From JAWHTC01 sp032586155 (GTDB taxonomy: Bacteria; Pseudomonadota; Alphaproteobacteria; Rhodobacterales; Rhodobacteraceae): a stretch of 64,000 nucleotides of DNA. Location of the stretch: assembly GCF_032586155.1 (NCBI RefSeq), contig NZ_JAWHTC010000002.1, positions 124,001-188,000 on the forward strand, read 5' to 3'. The notes under the pieces were generated by a model. It worked only from the letters and a program-made list of their open reading frames with translations, had not been told where the DNA came from and did not search any database. A program made the translations under genes and the position numbers. Shown here in pieces: positions 34,933 through 44,327 of this stretch. Position 1 is the first letter of the stretch, and every line of letters starts with the position of its first letter.

Positions 34933-34981
34933 GAGTGGTGGGGTAACACCCACCCTACGGTTTCGACCGAAGCGATTGAGA

Positions 34982-35008
34982 TTGACCCCGGCCCTGCGCC
35001 GGGGTCAA
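34982..35008 (+). terminator. Terminator after ilvC
   Basis: TTGACCCCGG (34982-34991) and CCGGGGTCAA (34999-35008) make a 10-bp stem with a 7-nt loop, followed by a short T-rich stretch. Lies 50 bp after the ilvC stop and just ahead of the EamA gene. Confidence 0.7.
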
Positions 35009-35031
35009 TTCGTTTCGGAAGGCAGGACAGC

Positions 35032-35949
35032 ATGAACGATACACCCGAAATCACGGCCAGAAGCTGGCTGATGATCTTAACCCTCGGGTTGGTCTGGGGT
35101 GGCACGTTCATGTTCCAGAGCCTGGCCCTTCGTACCACCCCACCCTTCTGGGTCGCCACTGCGCGGATCGGCTTTGCCATGGTGCTGACCTTCTTGGTCT
35201 GGCGCTGGCGTGGCGGGCGGTTGTTCACCACCGCCAACACCGATTACCCCCGCCTGATCGCGGTCTCGGTTCTGTCCTCCGCCATTCCCTTCATGTTCCT
35301 CAGCTGGGGCCAGCAATATGTCACCTCGGCCTTTGCCGGCGTGTCGATGGCAACCGTGGCGCTTTTTGTCCTGCCGCTGGCGCATGTCCTGGTGCCGGGT
35401 GAACGCATGACCCTACGACGCAGCCTTGGTTTTGTCATGGGGTTTGCCGGTGTCCTTATTCTGCTCGGCCCCGAGGTGTTCCAAAGTTCCGGCGACGACA
35501 GGGAAGTCTGGGGGCGACTGGCCTGTTTCTCAGCGGCGTTCTGTTACGCGATCAGCTCGATCATGATCCGCCGCTTGCCGCCAATCGACCCGTTCGGATT
35601 AACCTTTGCCACGCTGGGGTTTGGCCTGCTTTTGGTGCTGCCTGTCGCCACGCTCGCTCACGGGGCACCACCCAATCCCGGCAGCCAAGGTCTGATGATC
35701 CTTGCCCTCCTTGGGCTGGTCCCCACGGCAGGTGCCAACCTGCTCAGAATCCTGACAATCCGCAGCGCCGGACCGGTATTCATGAGTCTGACAAACTACC
35801 TCGTCCCGCTCTTTGCCGTGCTTCTCGGTGCCACTTTCCTGTCAGAACCTTTACCTAACAGTCTGATTACCGCCATGGCGTTGATCCTGTGTGGCGTGGG
35901 GCTCAGCCAATTTGGGGCCCTCCGGCGCCTGTTTGCGGGGCGGACCTGA
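35032..35949 (+). CDS. EamA/DMT-family transporter
   Basis: 305 residues with ten hydrophobic helices and two EamA repeats: GLVWGGTFMFQSLALRTTPP in the first, and GLVPTAGANLLRILTIRSAGPVF-type in the second. Likely an exporter of metabolites or amino acids; substrate unknown. It lies after ilvC but behind its terminator. Confidence 0.88.
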   Translation: MNDTPEITARSWLMILTLGLVWGGTFMFQSLALRTTPPFWVATARIGFAMVLTFLVWRWRGGRLFTTANTDYPRLIAVSVLSSAIPFMFLSWGQQYVTSAFAGVSMATVALFVLPLAHVLVPGERMTLRRSLGFVMGFAGVLILLGPEVFQSSGDDREVWGRLACFSAAFCYAISSIMIRRLPPIDPFGLTFATLGFGLLLVLPVATLAHGAPPNPGSQGLMILALLGLVPTAGANLLRILTIRSAGPVFMSLTNYLVPLFAVLLGATFLSEPLPNSLITAMALILCGVGLSQFGALRRLFAGRT

Positions 35950-35972
35950 CCCGCCCCGCACAATTCGTCAGG

Positions 35973-36476
35973 TCAGTAGCGGCCAATCGACAGGTTGCGG
36001 ACCTTGTCCAACACCTTGCCATTGGCGTCGACCGCCTTCAAATCCACGGTGTAGCGGTTGCCTTTCCCGCCGGAACAAGGCGGCAGATACCCGTTCGATT
36101 TGTACTTACCGGTGCTGCGCGCCGGTTTGATCAGGCGGGCGCCCCCCGGCAGTTTCGACTTCATGCCAGGCACCGCAAACAACTTGGTCTTGGTGCCTTT
36201 CACCGGCCATGCGACAATCCCATGCCCACCGCGCGAAGACAGCGGCGAATAGCTCTTGTCATTGAACTCGGCGATGATCCACTTGGCTCCCTTGGGAATA
36301 CCGGTGACCATCATGGGCGGTGTCGCCCCTTTGCCGCCGAACAGGCTGCACTGTTGTCCCGCAGGAACTTTCTTGCCGTCCCAAGGTGGCAGAACACCCG
36401 CCGCCATGTCGGCCAATGCCACCGTTGGCGCTAGCAAAACCGCAAGCCCTAAACCTAATCTCAATATCGTTTTCAT
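35973..36476 (-). CDS. Secreted PEBP/YbhB-like protein
   Basis: 167 residues from ATG 36476 (GGAGGGGG upstream). A signal peptide ends at APTVALA (about residue 22). MMVTGIPKGAKWIIAEFND and the later GYLPPCSGGKGNRYTVDL match the layout of phosphatidylethanolamine-binding/YbhB proteins (A-P-x-G-T, then GYxGPCPP...H-RY). Periplasmic. The match is motif-level and the function is unknown. Confidence 0.65.
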   Translation of the reverse strand: MKTILRLGLGLAVLLAPTVALADMAAGVLPPWDGKKVPAGQQCSLFGGKGATPPMMVTGIPKGAKWIIAEFNDKSYSPLSSRGGHGIVAWPVKGTKTKLFAVPGMKSKLPGGARLIKPARSTGKYKSNGYLPPCSGGKGNRYTVDLKAVDANGKVLDKVRNLSIGRY

Positions 36477-36670
36477 AACCCCCTCCAACGCCTTCTCCAC
36501 GCGGTTCCTCATTTTCAATAATAGCATTTTAAACCTGCGCCAGGCAGATGACCCAGAGCCGCAACCACGCAGACGTGATGGCACCAAGGTGTCAACTGAG
36601 TATCAAACCCGTCAGTTTTTCGAAAACCCTGACGTGATGTGCATTTTCAGCATTGGAAGAGAGATTTGAC

Positions 36671-36934
36671 ATGACTGAGTTTGAAAGAAGAGATGTTGTT
36701 AAACTGTTGACCGCCGTGATGATTACCGGCGCACTTGCCAAACCAGACAAATCCAAGGCAGATGGTGGCGGCCTTGACTTAAGCGTCTTACTAATTGTTC
36801 TGACGATCCTTATCGTGGTCGCGATCCTGGCCCTTCCCACCGTTGCCTTCAGTGCCAACATGAAGACGGCAAAAGCCGTCAAGGACGGCAGTGGCAACAT
36901 GCCCACGCCAAAGCAACGCCTGCGCAACGGTTGA
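36671..36934 (+). CDS. Small membrane protein
   Basis: 87 residues from ATG 36671. A hydrophilic N-terminus (MTEFERRDVVKLLTAVMI), a Lys-rich linker, and one strong helix LSVLLIVLTILIVVAILAL. The family is not recognised. The base composition is lower in GC than its neighbours. A short reading frame with a probable frameshift follows. Confidence 0.5.
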   Translation: MTEFERRDVVKLLTAVMITGALAKPDKSKADGGGLDLSVLLIVLTILIVVAILALPTVAFSANMKTAKAVKDGSGNMPTPKQRLRNG

Positions 36935-36973
36935 ACAGCACGGAACCAAGCTTTTTGCTAGGATGAGCAAGAA

Positions 36974-37187
36974 ATGTTCGCAAACTCTTGCAAAAAACGG
37001 TCCGCAAAGATCACTGTTTCGATTCCCGGCGAGGGTGTCAGCATTCAGGCCACCGCCCGCCGCCAGAACGCGGCGGCAAGTCAGAAAACCCTTGCGCGCG
37101 GCCAAAACCCAGGGAAAAAACGTCGGAACGATCCGGCTGGACAAATGCGGCGTCATCTTCGACATCAAAAGCGCCCGGCTGGGCTAA
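36974..37187 (+). pseudogene. Short gene with apparent frameshift
   Basis: The frame from ATG 36974 has coding-like codons until GGGAAAAAAC (about 37116-37125); after it, a different frame has coding-like codons (GKNVGTIRLDKCGVIFDIK) to a stop at 37187. Loss of one A from the A6 run would join them into about 70 residues. Either a pseudogene, a sequencing error, or a programmed shift. No family is recognised. Confidence 0.35.
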
Positions 37188-37203
37188 GCGCAAATGACGC
37201 GTT

Positions 37204-38553
37204 TCAGCTCGAAACCACCGCGCTCACTGCATCAACGATGCTATCCACGGTACGTTCCAGAAGCGCGGGATCTTCGCACTCGGCCATCACCCTGATCAGC
37301 GGTTCAGTGCCGGATTTGCGTATCAACAGCCGCCCCTTGCCATTCAATTGCACCTCGGCATCTGAAATCGCAGTCTTCACGCTGGCCTCTTCTAGCGGTG
37401 CCTGCACGTCCGCATAACGGACGTTCTTGAGCAACTGCGGCACCTTCTCGAAAGAATGCACCAGTTCTGACGCCTTGTGATCCGTCCGTACCATCTCGGC
37501 CAGGAATTGCAGCCCCGCCATGAGCCCGTCCCCGGTGGTGGCGTAATCCGTCATCACGATATGGCCCGATTGCTCACCACCCAGGTTGAACCCACCCCGG
37601 CGCATCCTTTCAACCACGTACCGGTCGCCCACCCCGGTGCGTTCCAGCCGCAAACCCTTGCTCTCCATGAACCGTTCAAGTCCAAGGTTCGACATCACCG
37701 TGGCCACAAGCGCACCTCCCGCCAGCCGACCCTCGTCGGCCCAGCGCGCCGCCAGAAGCGCCATGATCTGGTCGCCGTCGGCAACGTGGCCGGTCTCGTC
37801 GATCAGGATCACCCGGTCGGCGTCACCGTCCAGACAGATGCCTACGTCTGCGCCATGGGCCAACACAGTGTCCGCCGCGACCTGCGGCTTGGTTGAGCCA
37901 CATTCCTCGTTGATATTATGGCCATCCGGGGCCACACCCACCGGGATCACTTCGGCACCCAGTTCCCACAGCACCTCTGGCGCGGCGCGATAGCCCGCGC
38001 CATTGGCGCAATCGATCACAACCTTGATCCCGTCCAGACGCATCCCCTGCGGAAAAGTCGATTTCACCCGCTCGACATAGCGGAACCGGCCATCGTCGAT
38101 CCGCTTGGCCCGACCGATGCTGCCCGCCTTGACCGGTTCGACCCCGCTCTCGATCAGCTTCTCAATCTCAAGCTCGACTTCGTCCGAAAGCTTGAACCCG
38201 TCAGGGCCAAAAAACTTTATGCCGTTATCATGCGCGTGGTTGTGCGAAGCCGAGATCATCACTCCCAGATCGGCCCGCATCGACGGCGTCAGCAATCCTA
38301 CGGCAGGTGTCGGCACCGGCCCCAAGAGCAGCACGTTCATCCCTGTGCTGGTCAGCCCGGCAGTCAGCGCGTTTTCGAACATGTAGCCCGACAGGCGCGT
38401 GTCCTTGCCGATCACCACCCGGTGCGCCACTGACTTGTCCTGCCGGAAGTACCGCCCGACCGCTGCGCCAATACGCAGCGCCATTTCCGCGGTCATGGGA
38501 TAGGTGTTTGCGGTGCCTCGCACCCCGTCAGTTCCGAAAAGCTTGCGTGTCAT
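37204..38553 (-). CDS. glmM: Phosphoglucosamine mutase
   Basis: 449 residues. The phosphoserine loop MISASHNHAHDNG, the Mg2+ loop CLDGDADRVILID and the phosphate-binding RKSGTEPLIRVMAE are all present. It interconverts glucosamine-6-phosphate and glucosamine-1-phosphate for UDP-GlcNAc synthesis. It follows folP with a 4-bp overlap, the common folB-folP-glmM order reading on the minus strand. Confidence 0.96.
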   Translation of the reverse strand: MTRKLFGTDGVRGTANTYPMTAEMALRIGAAVGRYFRQDKSVAHRVVIGKDTRLSGYMFENALTAGLTSTGMNVLLLGPVPTPAVGLLTPSMRADLGVMISASHNHAHDNGIKFFGPDGFKLSDEVELEIEKLIESGVEPVKAGSIGRAKRIDDGRFRYVERVKSTFPQGMRLDGIKVVIDCANGAGYRAAPEVLWELGAEVIPVGVAPDGHNINEECGSTKPQVAADTVLAHGADVGICLDGDADRVILIDETGHVADGDQIMALLAARWADEGRLAGGALVATVMSNLGLERFMESKGLRLERTGVGDRYVVERMRRGGFNLGGEQSGHIVMTDYATTGDGLMAGLQFLAEMVRTDHKASELVHSFEKVPQLLKNVRYADVQAPLEEASVKTAISDAEVQLNGKGRLLIRKSGTEPLIRVMAECEDPALLERTVDSIVDAVSAVVSS

Positions 38554-39593
38554 GGCTGCCCCTCAAATGTCCCCTTGGTGACTGCGCTCCAAAGCGCCAG
38601 CCCCTGACTGGTTTCCCTTACATCATGAACCCGCAGGATTTGCACCCCCTGCGCCACCGCCGTAAGGGCCACGGCAAGCGAGCCCGGCATGCGATCCTTG
38701 ATGCCCGGCTCCACGCCATCCTGGGTGACGCCGATCGTGCGAATGAACCCTTTGCGCGACGCCCCAAGCAGAATGGGACATCCGAGCCCGTGAAACAGAC
38801 TTATTCCGTTCAAAAGCCGCAAGCTATGTTCGATCCGTTTGCCGAAACCGATACCCGGGTCGACGATGATCTTCTTTCGCGGAATGCCCAAATCGCCCAG
38901 CATGATGACCTGCGCCGCCAGAAAATCGTAAACGTCCAGCAGCGCATCATCATAGCGCGGGTTTTCCTGCATGGTTTCCGGGTCGCCCTGCGCATGCATG
39001 ACACAAACCGGCAGGTCCTGTTCGGCACAATACGGTGCGAGATCCCTGTCAAAGGTGAAGCCGGAAACATCGTTGACAATGTCCGCCCCAGCCCGTTTCG
39101 CCTCCTGCGCCACCAGTTTTTTCCGGGTGTCGATCGAGATCGGAAGATCCAGTCCGGCCCGGATCGCAGCAATCACCGGCACGGTGCGGGCAATCTCGGC
39201 CTCGGTGGGAACCTCCAGCGCGCCGGGCCGCGTGCTTTCGCCCCCCACATCGATCAGGTCCGCCCCGTCTCCAACCATGTGCTTTGCGTGGGCCAGCGCC
39301 TGTGCGGGCGCGCTGTGATCCCCACCATCCGAGAAACTGTCCGGCGTGACGTTGAGAACACCCATGATCAGTGGGCGGCTGAAATCAAGCCCGGCAATCG
39401 ATGCCCGCGGAACAGTCAACCGGTCAAGCTGCTCTTGTGGGATATCCCGCGCCGGGATGATCCGACTGCCGCCATCGCGGGTGATTTCTTCGGCCTGCGT
39501 GAACCAGCACGCACCGCCAGCAAGCGACAAAGCCGCGTCAGGTCGGATCACGCCAGTCTGAACCAGAGGCCGAAAATACTTCAAACTACTCAT
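38550..39593 (-). CDS. folP: Dihydropteroate synthase
   Basis: 347 residues, longer than the usual 270-280: the first 70 are an added N-terminal segment before IMGVLNVTPDSFSDGG. GGESTRPGA and the GIGFGKRIEHSLRLL region complete the TIM barrel. It condenses p-aminobenzoate with the pterin pyrophosphate and is the sulfonamide target. ATG at 39593 is used; the extension is also seen in Rhodobacterales. Confidence 0.94.
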   Translation of the reverse strand: MSSLKYFRPLVQTGVIRPDAALSLAGGACWFTQAEEITRDGGSRIIPARDIPQEQLDRLTVPRASIAGLDFSRPLIMGVLNVTPDSFSDGGDHSAPAQALAHAKHMVGDGADLIDVGGESTRPGALEVPTEAEIARTVPVIAAIRAGLDLPISIDTRKKLVAQEAKRAGADIVNDVSGFTFDRDLAPYCAEQDLPVCVMHAQGDPETMQENPRYDDALLDVYDFLAAQVIMLGDLGIPRKKIIVDPGIGFGKRIEHSLRLLNGISLFHGLGCPILLGASRKGFIRTIGVTQDGVEPGIKDRMPGSLAVALTAVAQGVQILRVHDVRETSQGLALWSAVTKGTFEGQP

Positions 39594-39631
39594 GTCCGTT
39601 CAATGGGTGATTGCTGCCTGCTTGGCAAGCG

Positions 39632-40564
39632 TCACAATTGTACCCGGTCCGCTGCCACCGCACGGCAGGGCAGATCACACTCGGGTTTCGGCAAAGGCCC
39701 GCCGATCGAGAGGAACCCGGAGGCCTCCATTTCCCGGGCAAACCAGATTGCCAGGGCCACCGCGTCAGCCTCTTGAACCGATGGTCCGTCCACCGCATCC
39801 AGCACGATCTTCGACGGGGCCCAGACACTGATCCGACCATGTTTCATCGCCCAGTCTAGCTCGGTCCTTGTTTCAACCACGACACAGCGGTCGTCCTGCG
39901 CCGCCAAAACCCAGGCATTCTGCTCCATCGCCAGCAGATCAACTCTCCGCTGGGTCATGGAATGGCCGGTCTGCGGTGCCGGTAGATTCGCCGGACCGAC
40001 ACAGAGAAGCACCGGCGCCGCATCCACCTCCAACTGGTCCAGCCAGCCACCCAAATGGGGCGCGGCTATCGCTTCGTTCGACAGGAACACCACCTGCGGG
40101 TGCGGCCCGTCGCCTGGCTCGGGCGGCGCGGCAAACACCACTGGATCATCCTTGCCACGAACGATCTCAACCCCAAGCGCGCCGGGCCCGCGATCCAGTT
40201 TCTCGATCCGCACGAAAACCCGTTCGGCTTGCGGCTCCAAAAGGATGCGCTCGGCAATGCGTTCGGCCAGTGTTTCCAACAGGTTCAGTCGTTCGGCGGC
40301 CAGTTCCGTGGCAATCGCCTCGGTCACCTTGTCATAGCTGAGGATACGATCGACATCGTCGTCGATTCGCGTGTCCAAGGGGCGCACCTCGACCACAATG
40401 TTGAAACAAACCCGCTGGGTCGTGCCGCGTTCCTGCTGGAACGCACCTATCTCGACCTCGACGATATGGTCACGCAGGCTAATCCGATCCAGAGGATGCG
40501 TGCCACCCGTGGCACGCGAACGGGCGTCGGGATGCTCGAAAGCTAGGGCGATTTCATTGCTCAT
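39632..40564 (-). CDS. folB: Dihydroneopterin aldolase with C-terminal extension
   Basis: 310 residues, of which FolB (about 115-120) accounts for the first half: ISLRDHIVEVEIGAFQQERG and LLETLAERIAERILLEP. The rest (about 145-310) contains ESNEAIAAPHLGGWLDQLEVD-type and CDLPCRAVAADR segments and matches no domain I know. FolB makes 6-hydroxymethyl-dihydropterin. It precedes folP by 38 bp; the fused half may have its own function or act as a scaffold. Confidence 0.85.
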   Translation of the reverse strand: MSNEIALAFEHPDARSRATGGTHPLDRISLRDHIVEVEIGAFQQERGTTQRVCFNIVVEVRPLDTRIDDDVDRILSYDKVTEAIATELAAERLNLLETLAERIAERILLEPQAERVFVRIEKLDRGPGALGVEIVRGKDDPVVFAAPPEPGDGPHPQVVFLSNEAIAAPHLGGWLDQLEVDAAPVLLCVGPANLPAPQTGHSMTQRRVDLLAMEQNAWVLAAQDDRCVVVETRTELDWAMKHGRISVWAPSKIVLDAVDGPSVQEADAVALAIWFAREMEASGFLSIGGPLPKPECDLPCRAVAADRVQL

Positions 40565-40656
40565 GACCGTGTTCCTTGAGGGTCCGGGCGTCGATCATAA
40601 AGGATTGTGATGCAACTGAACAGTTGGCTGCGGCGCAGAGCACGCCAAATGCGGCA

Positions 40657-41451
40657 TCACTTGCAATAAGAACCCGAGCGATACCGCGCCGTGTCGAAGT
40701 GGAAATGATCGCGGTGGTACCTGTCGGCATTCGGTCCAAGAACGGTACCAAATGGACCACAGGCTACTTTGTGCATTTTCTTCAGAGCCTTACCGCGCCA
40801 GCCCTGGCCCCAGTGTTTTAGCACCGAAAGCTCGGATCCGTCAGCAAGGTAGACGGCCGAAATGTCAATTGCGCGCCCCTTGCCATGCTCGGAAATGCGC
40901 GCACCTTTCTTGTTGTTGCGGGTCCGGCAGGAATAGTGCGCCGCCACCTTGATCTTCGCCGCGCCGCCACCACGGCGGCCCACCGCTGGTTTCAAACCAC
41001 CGTCGACCCAGCGTTTAAGCGCCTTGGCGGTACCACAATCCATCACCGATCGCTGGCTCAACGCCACACCCGAAACCGAACGCAGCTTGATCGCATCGGC
41101 CACACCGCAACCCGAAATCTTGCCTGGAACATGGCCCACCGGTTCTCCCTGCAAAGCGGTGTCACCACAGACCGCGCCACGCGCCAACTCGCGTTTCTTC
41201 TTCGATGCAAAAAGCCCGACTTTCTTGCTGCGCTTCTTCGGTCGCAGCGCCCGGAACAACCCCTTGCGCTGCTTCTTCTTCGCACTCTTCTCAGTGGAAA
41301 CCTCTTGCGTGGTGTCAGGCTGGACTGCAACCACCGGCTCACTCCCGGCCCGCACCACCGGACGCAACGACTGGTCTGGCGCATTGGCCTGCCCTGCCCC
41401 GGCCCAAAGCCCAAGACAGATGGCAAGCGATATGCCCCCGCCGCTTCTCAC
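40657..41451 (-). CDS. Extensin-like C-terminal domain secreted protein
   Basis: 264 residues from GTG 41451, which overlaps the tyrA stop by GTGA. A signal peptide (GGGISLAICLGLWAGAGQA) is followed by a Lys-rich linker at about 60-95. The Extensin-like_C domain has CGVADAIKLRSVSGV, HYSCRTRNNKKGARISEHGK and DFHFD-type HRDHFHFDTARY, a peptidase M15-like pattern with His and Asp. A role in cell-wall processing is possible. Third gene of hisC-tyrA-this. Confidence 0.8.
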   Translation of the reverse strand: MRSGGGISLAICLGLWAGAGQANAPDQSLRPVVRAGSEPVVAVQPDTTQEVSTEKSAKKKQRKGLFRALRPKKRSKKVGLFASKKKRELARGAVCGDTALQGEPVGHVPGKISGCGVADAIKLRSVSGVALSQRSVMDCGTAKALKRWVDGGLKPAVGRRGGGAAKIKVAAHYSCRTRNNKKGARISEHGKGRAIDISAVYLADGSELSVLKHWGQGWRGKALKKMHKVACGPFGTVLGPNADRYHRDHFHFDTARYRSGSYCK

Positions 41452-42368
41452 CGTTTCGGCCCCCGGCCAAAGTCGGGCGCATCGGTGTCCTGACCAGCCT
41501 CGATGATGCCGCGGCGGATATCGCGGGTGTGGGTGAAATAGTCGAACAGATGGTCGCCATCGCCGGTGCGAATGGCCCGTTGCAGCGCGAACAATTCTTC
41601 GGTGAACCGGCCCAGAATCTCCAGCGTCGCCGTCTTGTTGTTCAGAAACACGTCGCGCCACATGGTCGGGTCGGACGCGGCAATCCGGGTGAAATCCCGA
41701 AATCCCGCAGCCGAGAACTTGATCACTTCCTGCTCGCTCACCCGGCGGAAATCGTCGGCCACGCCCACCATCGTATAGGCGATCATGTGGGGGATATGGC
41801 TGACCACAGCGCAAACGAGGTCATGATGCTCCACATCCATCCGCTCGCAATTGGCGCCCAGTGCGTGCCAGAAATCCTCCAGACGATCCACCGCCGCCGG
41901 GTCGGTCCCCTCCTCCGGAACCACCAGGCACCAGCGATTGTCGAACAGTTCGGCAAAACCGGCCTCAGGGCCGGAATGCTCGGTCCCTGCCATCGGGTGG
42001 GTCGGCACGAAATGCACGCCTTCGGGCAGGTGCGGCGCCATGGCGTCAATCACCGCCTGCTTGACCGATCCCACATCCGATACCGTCGCCCCGGGCTTCA
42101 AGACCGGCCCGATTTCCTCGGCCACGGCGCCCATTGCGCCAACCGGCACGCAGAGCACCACAAGATCGGCTCCTTCGGCCGCTTCGGCGGCATTGTCGCA
42201 GATCCGGTCCACCAACCCCAACCGGGCAGCGGTTTCGCGGGTTTTCTCTGTTCTGGCATAGCCGGTGATTTCACCGGTCACTCCGGCGCGTTTCATCGCC
42301 AGCCCCATCGAGCCGGCAATCAGCCCCAGCCCGATCAGGGCAACACGGTCATAGATCACAGCCATCAT
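41448..42368 (-). CDS. tyrA: Prephenate/arogenate dehydrogenase
   Basis: 306 residues. NAD(P)-binding ALIGLGLIAGSMGLAMKR and the active-site THPMAGTEHSGPEAG are diagnostic. It makes the last dehydrogenation in tyrosine synthesis; cyclohexadienyl specificity (tyrC) is common in this class. It overlaps hisC by ATGA at its start and the extensin-like gene by GTGA at its end. Confidence 0.92.
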   Translation of the reverse strand: MMAVIYDRVALIGLGLIAGSMGLAMKRAGVTGEITGYARTEKTRETAARLGLVDRICDNAAEAAEGADLVVLCVPVGAMGAVAEEIGPVLKPGATVSDVGSVKQAVIDAMAPHLPEGVHFVPTHPMAGTEHSGPEAGFAELFDNRWCLVVPEEGTDPAAVDRLEDFWHALGANCERMDVEHHDLVCAVVSHIPHMIAYTMVGVADDFRRVSEQEVIKFSAAGFRDFTRIAASDPTMWRDVFLNNKTATLEILGRFTEELFALQRAIRTGDGDHLFDYFTHTRDIRRGIIEAGQDTDAPDFGRGPKR

Positions 42369-43447
42369 GCCCCCTCGCGCCAGCGGTTCAGTGCGGCGAT
42401 CACCCGGCCTGTCATCGCCTCGTCGCCAATGGTGATGCGCAATCCTTCGGGGAAACCATAGCCCCCCACCCGGCGCACGATGATGCCATCATCCTGCAAG
42501 GCCGCATCCGCCGCAAGCGCCTCGGCTTCGCTGGCGAACCGGGCCAGCACGAAATTGCCGAAACTGTCGTCACAGGCGATTCCCAGCTGACGCAGCGCCC
42601 CGGTCAGACGCGCCCGCTGATCGGCATTGAGACGCGCACATTCGTGCACCCAATCCTGATCCCGCACCGCCGCCTCACCCGCCGCCAGTTGCACCACCGA
42701 CAGGTTGAAGGGTTGGCGAATACGGTTCAGCACGTCGATCAACTCCTTGGCGCCGTAGCCCCAGCCAATGCGCAAACCGCCCAGCCCATAGATCTTTGAA
42801 AAGGTCCTCGTCATCAACACGTTGGGTCGAGTGTCTGCAAGCGTCACACCGCCATCATGGCCATCAGCGAACTCTGTATAGGCCCCGTCGAGCACCACGA
42901 TCACATGCTCAGGCACCGCTGCGACCAACCGTTCCAACGCTCCATCCGGCAGTATCGTTCCGGTGGGGTTGCCCGGATTGGTTATGAAAATCACCCGCGT
43001 CCGGTCGGTTATCGCGGCCAGAACCAAATCCACATCCACCACCCTGTTTCGTTCCGGCACCTTGATTGGTGTTGCACCAGCCATATGCGCCAGGATCGGG
43101 TACATCGAGAACCCGTGCTCGGTATGGATTATCTCGTCACCCGGCCCGGCATAGGCCTGGCAGACGAATTGCAACACCTCGTCGGATCCTACCCCACAAA
43201 TGATCCGCTCCGGGTCCAATCCATGCACTTCGCCAATTGCAGCACGCAACTCGGCATGATCGGTTGACGGATAGCGATGCGCCCCGCTTGCCGCAGCCAC
43301 AAGCGCATCGAGCGCCACGGGCGACGGGCCCAGCGGGTTTTCGTTCGAGCTGAGCTTGAGCACATCGTCGCGACCCGCGATGGATGATTTCCCCCCGACA
43401 TAGAGATCGATCTCCATGATGCCGGGCTGAGGCGTGATCTGTGGCAT
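42365..43447 (-). CDS. hisC: Histidinol-phosphate/aromatic aminotransferase
   Basis: 360 residues, class I/II fold. KLSSNENPLGPSPVALDAL is the N-terminal substrate motif, TRTFSKIYGLGGLRIGWGYG has the PLP lysine, and the C-terminus has RVGGYGFPEGLRITIG. Beside tyrA it may act on phenylpyruvate or prephenate as well as histidinol phosphate. It sits in a unit hisC-tyrA-extensin. Confidence 0.93.
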   Translation of the reverse strand: MPQITPQPGIMEIDLYVGGKSSIAGRDDVLKLSSNENPLGPSPVALDALVAAASGAHRYPSTDHAELRAAIGEVHGLDPERIICGVGSDEVLQFVCQAYAGPGDEIIHTEHGFSMYPILAHMAGATPIKVPERNRVVDVDLVLAAITDRTRVIFITNPGNPTGTILPDGALERLVAAVPEHVIVVLDGAYTEFADGHDGGVTLADTRPNVLMTRTFSKIYGLGGLRIGWGYGAKELIDVLNRIRQPFNLSVVQLAAGEAAVRDQDWVHECARLNADQRARLTGALRQLGIACDDSFGNFVLARFASEAEALAADAALQDDGIIVRRVGGYGFPEGLRITIGDEAMTGRVIAALNRWREGA

Positions 43448-43490
43448 TTTCTTCTCCCTGACAGGGTTTTACCGCAAGGGTACGAAAAGA

Positions 43491-43522
43491 AAAGGCCGCG
43501 GCGGGGTCCCGTCGCGGCCTTT
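43491..43522 (-). terminator. Terminator after rpsD
   Basis: AAAGGCCGCG (43491-43500) and CGCGGCCTTT (43513-43522) form a perfect 10-bp stem with a 12-nt loop, 21 bp past the rpsD stop, followed on the minus strand by TTTCTTTTC. It separates rpsD from hisC. Confidence 0.85.
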
Positions 43523-43542
43523 CGGATTGGATACGGCGAAGA

Positions 43543-44163
43543 TCAGTTCTTCGCGTAGAATTCCACGACGAGGTTCGGTTCCATCATCACCGGATACGGC
43601 ACATCGCCCAAGCTCGGGGTGCGCACGAAGGTGGCGGTCATTTTCGAGTGATCCGCATCGATGTAATCGGGAACGTCACGCTCGGGCAGTTGCACGGCTT
43701 CCAGCAGAACGGCCAGTTGCTTGGAACGGTCACGCACTTCGATCACGTCACCCTCTTTCACGCGGTAGGAGGGGATGTTGACCTTCTTGCCGTTCACACG
43801 GACGTGGCCGTGGTTGACGAACTGACGCGCGGCAAACACGGTTGCAACGAACTTGGCGCGATAGACAACCGCGTCCAGGCGGCGTTCCAGCAGACCGATC
43901 AGGTTTTCACCGGTGTCGCCTTTGACACGCTCGGCTTCACCATAGATGCGGCGGAATTGCTTCTCGGTCAGATCGCCGTAGTAGCCTTTCAGCTTCTGCT
44001 TGGCGCGCAGCTGCAGACCGAAGTCGCTGAGTTTGCCCTTGCGACGCTGACCATGCTGGCCGGGGCCATATTCACGACGGTTGACCGGGGATTTCGGACG
44101 ACCCCAGATGTTTTCGCCCATCCGGCGGTCGATTTTGTACTTGGCAGCAGTTCTTTTTGTCAT
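43543..44163 (-). CDS. rpsD: 30S ribosomal protein S4
   Basis: 206 residues. The N-terminal arm (SPVNRREYGPGQHG, RRKGKLSDFGLQLRAKQKLK) and S4 RNA-binding domain (LERRLDAVVYRAKFVAT, NGKKVNIPSYRVKEGD) are complete. A primary 16S rRNA-binding protein that nucleates 30S assembly. It stands alone, outside the alpha operon, with a strong terminator. Confidence 0.97.
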   Translation of the reverse strand: MTKRTAAKYKIDRRMGENIWGRPKSPVNRREYGPGQHGQRRKGKLSDFGLQLRAKQKLKGYYGDLTEKQFRRIYGEAERVKGDTGENLIGLLERRLDAVVYRAKFVATVFAARQFVNHGHVRVNGKKVNIPSYRVKEGDVIEVRDRSKQLAVLLEAVQLPERDVPDYIDADHSKMTATFVRTPSLGDVPYPVMMEPNLVVEFYAKN

Positions 44164-44327
44164 CTGCTGATCTCCTTCGTTCAGGTTTTCGAAGGGCGTT
44201 GTCCTCTCCCCGGATTTGGCCGGGACGACAGGGTTCCCCTTGCGGGGTCCACCAACACCAATGAAGCCGCGCTTATAGACGAGTTCGCATAGGAGTCAAG
44301 CCGCGCCTGATGCCGCAAAACACTGGG

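Noticed and set aside
36079..36095. CAGATACCCG as another copy of the 11-bp repeat
   Set aside because: It lies inside the PEBP-like coding sequence and lacks neighbouring phased units.
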